Part shown: piece by piece, positions 12,569 to 13,979 of the stretch | Numbering within the stretch: the stretch's first letter is position 1 | How the letters are laid out: each line of letters starts with the position of its first letter | Assembly: GCA_947481355.1 (NCBI GenBank) | Contig: CANKGM010000027.1 | Coordinates: forward strand, 1-13,979 | DNA: 13,979 bases | Reading direction: 5' to 3' | From: Chitinophagaceae bacterium | GTDB lineage: Bacteria > Bacteroidota > Bacteroidia > Chitinophagales > Chitinophagaceae | The notes under the pieces: model-generated | Told to the model about the DNA's origin: nothing | Databases searched by the model: none | What the model saw: the letters and a program-made list of their open reading frames with translations, nothing else | Position numbers and translations under genes: made by a program

Positions 12569-13979
12569 TTACTGTAAATATTTTCTGAACCAATCAATAT
12601 GACGCTGAAATCGATAAACAAGGTAGCTTGGAATCGATAAGCCATGGTTTTGTCCTGGATAGATGACCAGTTCAGTTGGAATGCCTGAATGCTTGAACGC
12701 TTGATACATTTGTTCTGCTCCTATAACCGGTACATTAAAGTCGTTTTGGCTTGCCATAAATAAAGTAGGGGTTTTAATCTGCTCAACCTTAAAAAATGGA
12801 TAGGATAAATCCATCCACTTTTTTACATTTTTCCAAGGAGCACCTAATTCTTCATCATATTGCAATACATACTGATCTGATCCATACATAGCAAACTGAA
12901 AAGCACTACCTGCTCCACTTACGGCAGCCTTAAATCGCTTATCAGTTGCAATAGTATAATCAGTTAGGATTCCACCATAACTCCAACCAGCAATGGCTAA
13001 TTTCGATGAATCGGCTATACCTTCCCTAATCAAATAATTTGCTGCGCCAATTATGTCTTTAACTTCTTTATTTCCCCAATCTGAATAAATGGATTTCGTA
13101 TAGGCAAACCCTCTGCCTGAACTACCTCTATAATTTACAGCCGCAACTGCAAAACCAGCTCCTGCTAAGATTTGGCGAGATTCATCAAACGAATAATCAT
13201 CCTGAGCAACTGGACCACCATGTATAAATAAAACAAGTGGCATATTTTTTGCAGCGGAGTCAGGAAGATATAAAATCCCTGATACGATTGTTTTATCAGA
13301 AGATATTGATTTGAAACCTTTTACATATATGCTTTTCAAGCCAGATAAAAATTCATCATGTACTTTGGTTACTTTTCTAGGTGTCTCCCCATCAAGCGCA
13401 TAAATCTCATTAGGCGTATGAGGATTACTATACAATGTAACCATCTGTCCACCATCATTTGCACTTAGTCCGCTATACACTGCTTCAGCATTTGTAACTA
13501 AGGAATTTGTTTTAGCCTGAACATCAAACGAATATATATTTTGCTTACGATCGTCTTCAACCAACGCATAAATATGCTTATTATCCACTGCCCAGGTAAA
13601 TGTTGTAATCGGACGATCTAATGAAGAAGAGATAATTTGAATGTCACCTGTGTGCAAATTGGCAACACAAAGCTGTGGCTGATCATAGGCATTGTATGCA
13701 TCTCCAGAAATTGATTTGAAAAAAGCAATAGACTCGTCATTTGGACTAAACTTAGGAGAAAAATCTCCTCCTTTATTGAGAGTGATTTGCTTTACACTTC
13801 GGTTATTTTTTAAGTCCAATACAAAAATATCCGTGTTTGAATTACGATCCGGATTCTCTGTAATGTTGCTAACGTATGTAATTGCATTTCCATCATGACT
13901 GAACGAAGCAGACATTTCATCATGGGTGCCTCTTGTCAAGGTATCAAGCTTCTTTGTATCTAGGTCGAAAAGATACAAA
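12569..13979 (-). CDS. S9-family serine peptidase (prolyl oligopeptidase/acylaminoacyl-peptidase type), C-terminal part
   Basis: The frame is open to the window edge, so the N-terminus is missing; the visible 469 or so codons compare with 650-700 for whole family members. The first half (to about residue 215 of the fragment) is a TolB/WD40-like beta-propeller with repeats such as MSASFSHDGNAITYVSN and FSPKFSPNDESIAFF. The second half is the alpha/beta-hydrolase domain: oxyanion region VLFIHGGPVAQDDYSF, NYRGSSGRGFAY, nucleophile S333 in GWSYGG, D413 in SQNDFNVP and H445 in GQNHGL. The triad is complete and correctly spaced, so the enzyme should be active, cleaving short peptides. Any signal peptide lies outside the window. 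The protein ends DWFRKYLQ without a sorting domain. A decayed copy of its 3' end is found at 10283-10449. Confidence 0.93.
   Translation of the reverse strand, partial: LYLFDLDTKKLDTLTRGTHDEMSASFSHDGNAITYVSNITENPDRNSNTDIFVLDLKNNRSVKQITLNKGGDFSPKFSPNDESIAFFKSISGDAYNAYDQPQLCVANLHTGDIQIISSSLDRPITTFTWAVDNKHIYALVEDDRKQNIYSFDVQAKTNSLVTNAEAVYSGLSANDGGQMVTLYSNPHTPNEIYALDGETPRKVTKVHDEFLSGLKSIYVKGFKSISSDKTIVSGILYLPDSAAKNMPLVLFIHGGPVAQDDYSFDESRQILAGAGFAVAAVNYRGSSGRGFAYTKSIYSDWGNKEVKDIIGAANYLIREGIADSSKLAIAGWSYGGILTDYTIATDKRFKAAVSGAGSAFQFAMYGSDQYVLQYDEELGAPWKNVKKWMDLSYPFFKVEQIKTPTLFMASQNDFNVPVIGAEQMYQAFKHSGIPTELVIYPGQNHGLSIPSYLVYRFQRHIDWFRKYLQ

Noticed and set aside
13976..13978. Start codon for the S9 peptidase at the window edge
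   Set aside because: The triplet is TTG inside an open frame, and the propeller domain is incomplete at this point, so the gene continues beyond the window.

Overview
The window is AT-rich bacterial DNA, and every gene I can support lies on the minus strand, so transcription runs from high to low coordinates. It looks like a member of the Bacteroidota. The main reasons are a SusC/SusD outer-membrane pair, a Bacteroidota-type -7 promoter element (TATATTTG) directly in front of gcvT, the absence of clear Shine-Dalgarno sequences, and family-level resemblance of the other proteins. An order such as Chitinophagales or Sphingobacteriales is a guess. I see no tRNA, rRNA, CRISPR array, insertion sequence or phage gene.

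In the direction of transcription the layout is as follows. (1) 13979-12569 is the C-terminal two thirds of an S9-family serine peptidase, cut by the window edge. (2) 12568-12167 is a 402-bp AT-rich gap with one possible promoter. (3) 12166-10697 is a tightly coupled pair: an actin-like ATPase-fold protein whose phosphate-1 motif sits at the C-terminus instead of the N-terminus (an apparent natural circular permutation), then a bactofilin whose ATG directly follows the first gene's TAG. (4) 10696-10212 is a gap that holds a decayed copy of the 3' end of the S9 peptidase gene and, against the susC start codon, a perfect 21-bp inverted repeat. (5) 10211-5726 is a SusC/SusD pair closed by a strong intrinsic terminator. 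(6) 5546-1975 is a probable three-gene operon: gcvT (aminomethyltransferase), a ComB-type 2-phosphosulfolactate phosphatase and an IlvD/Edd-family sugar-acid-type dehydratase. (7) 1823-1 is the N-terminal 607 codons of a SWIM-zinc-finger protein, probably a SNF2-family helicase continuing beyond the window.

The most unusual part is the 12166-10697 module. Two proteins from filament-forming families (actin-like fold and bactofilin) are translationally coupled. The actin-like one appears to be rewired so that strands 1 and 2, with the GIDIGNSST nucleotide-binding loop, are supplied by the last ~18 residues; it also lacks the usual phosphate-2 aspartate. The second notable signal is the 21-bp hairpin ending 2 nt before the susC AUG, which suggests control of SusC translation or transcript stability. 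The peptidase remnant shows that this neighbourhood once carried a second S9 peptidase gene downstream of the bactofilin. SusC/SusD would import an unidentified nutrient through the outer membrane; no degradative enzyme or regulator for it is visible here.
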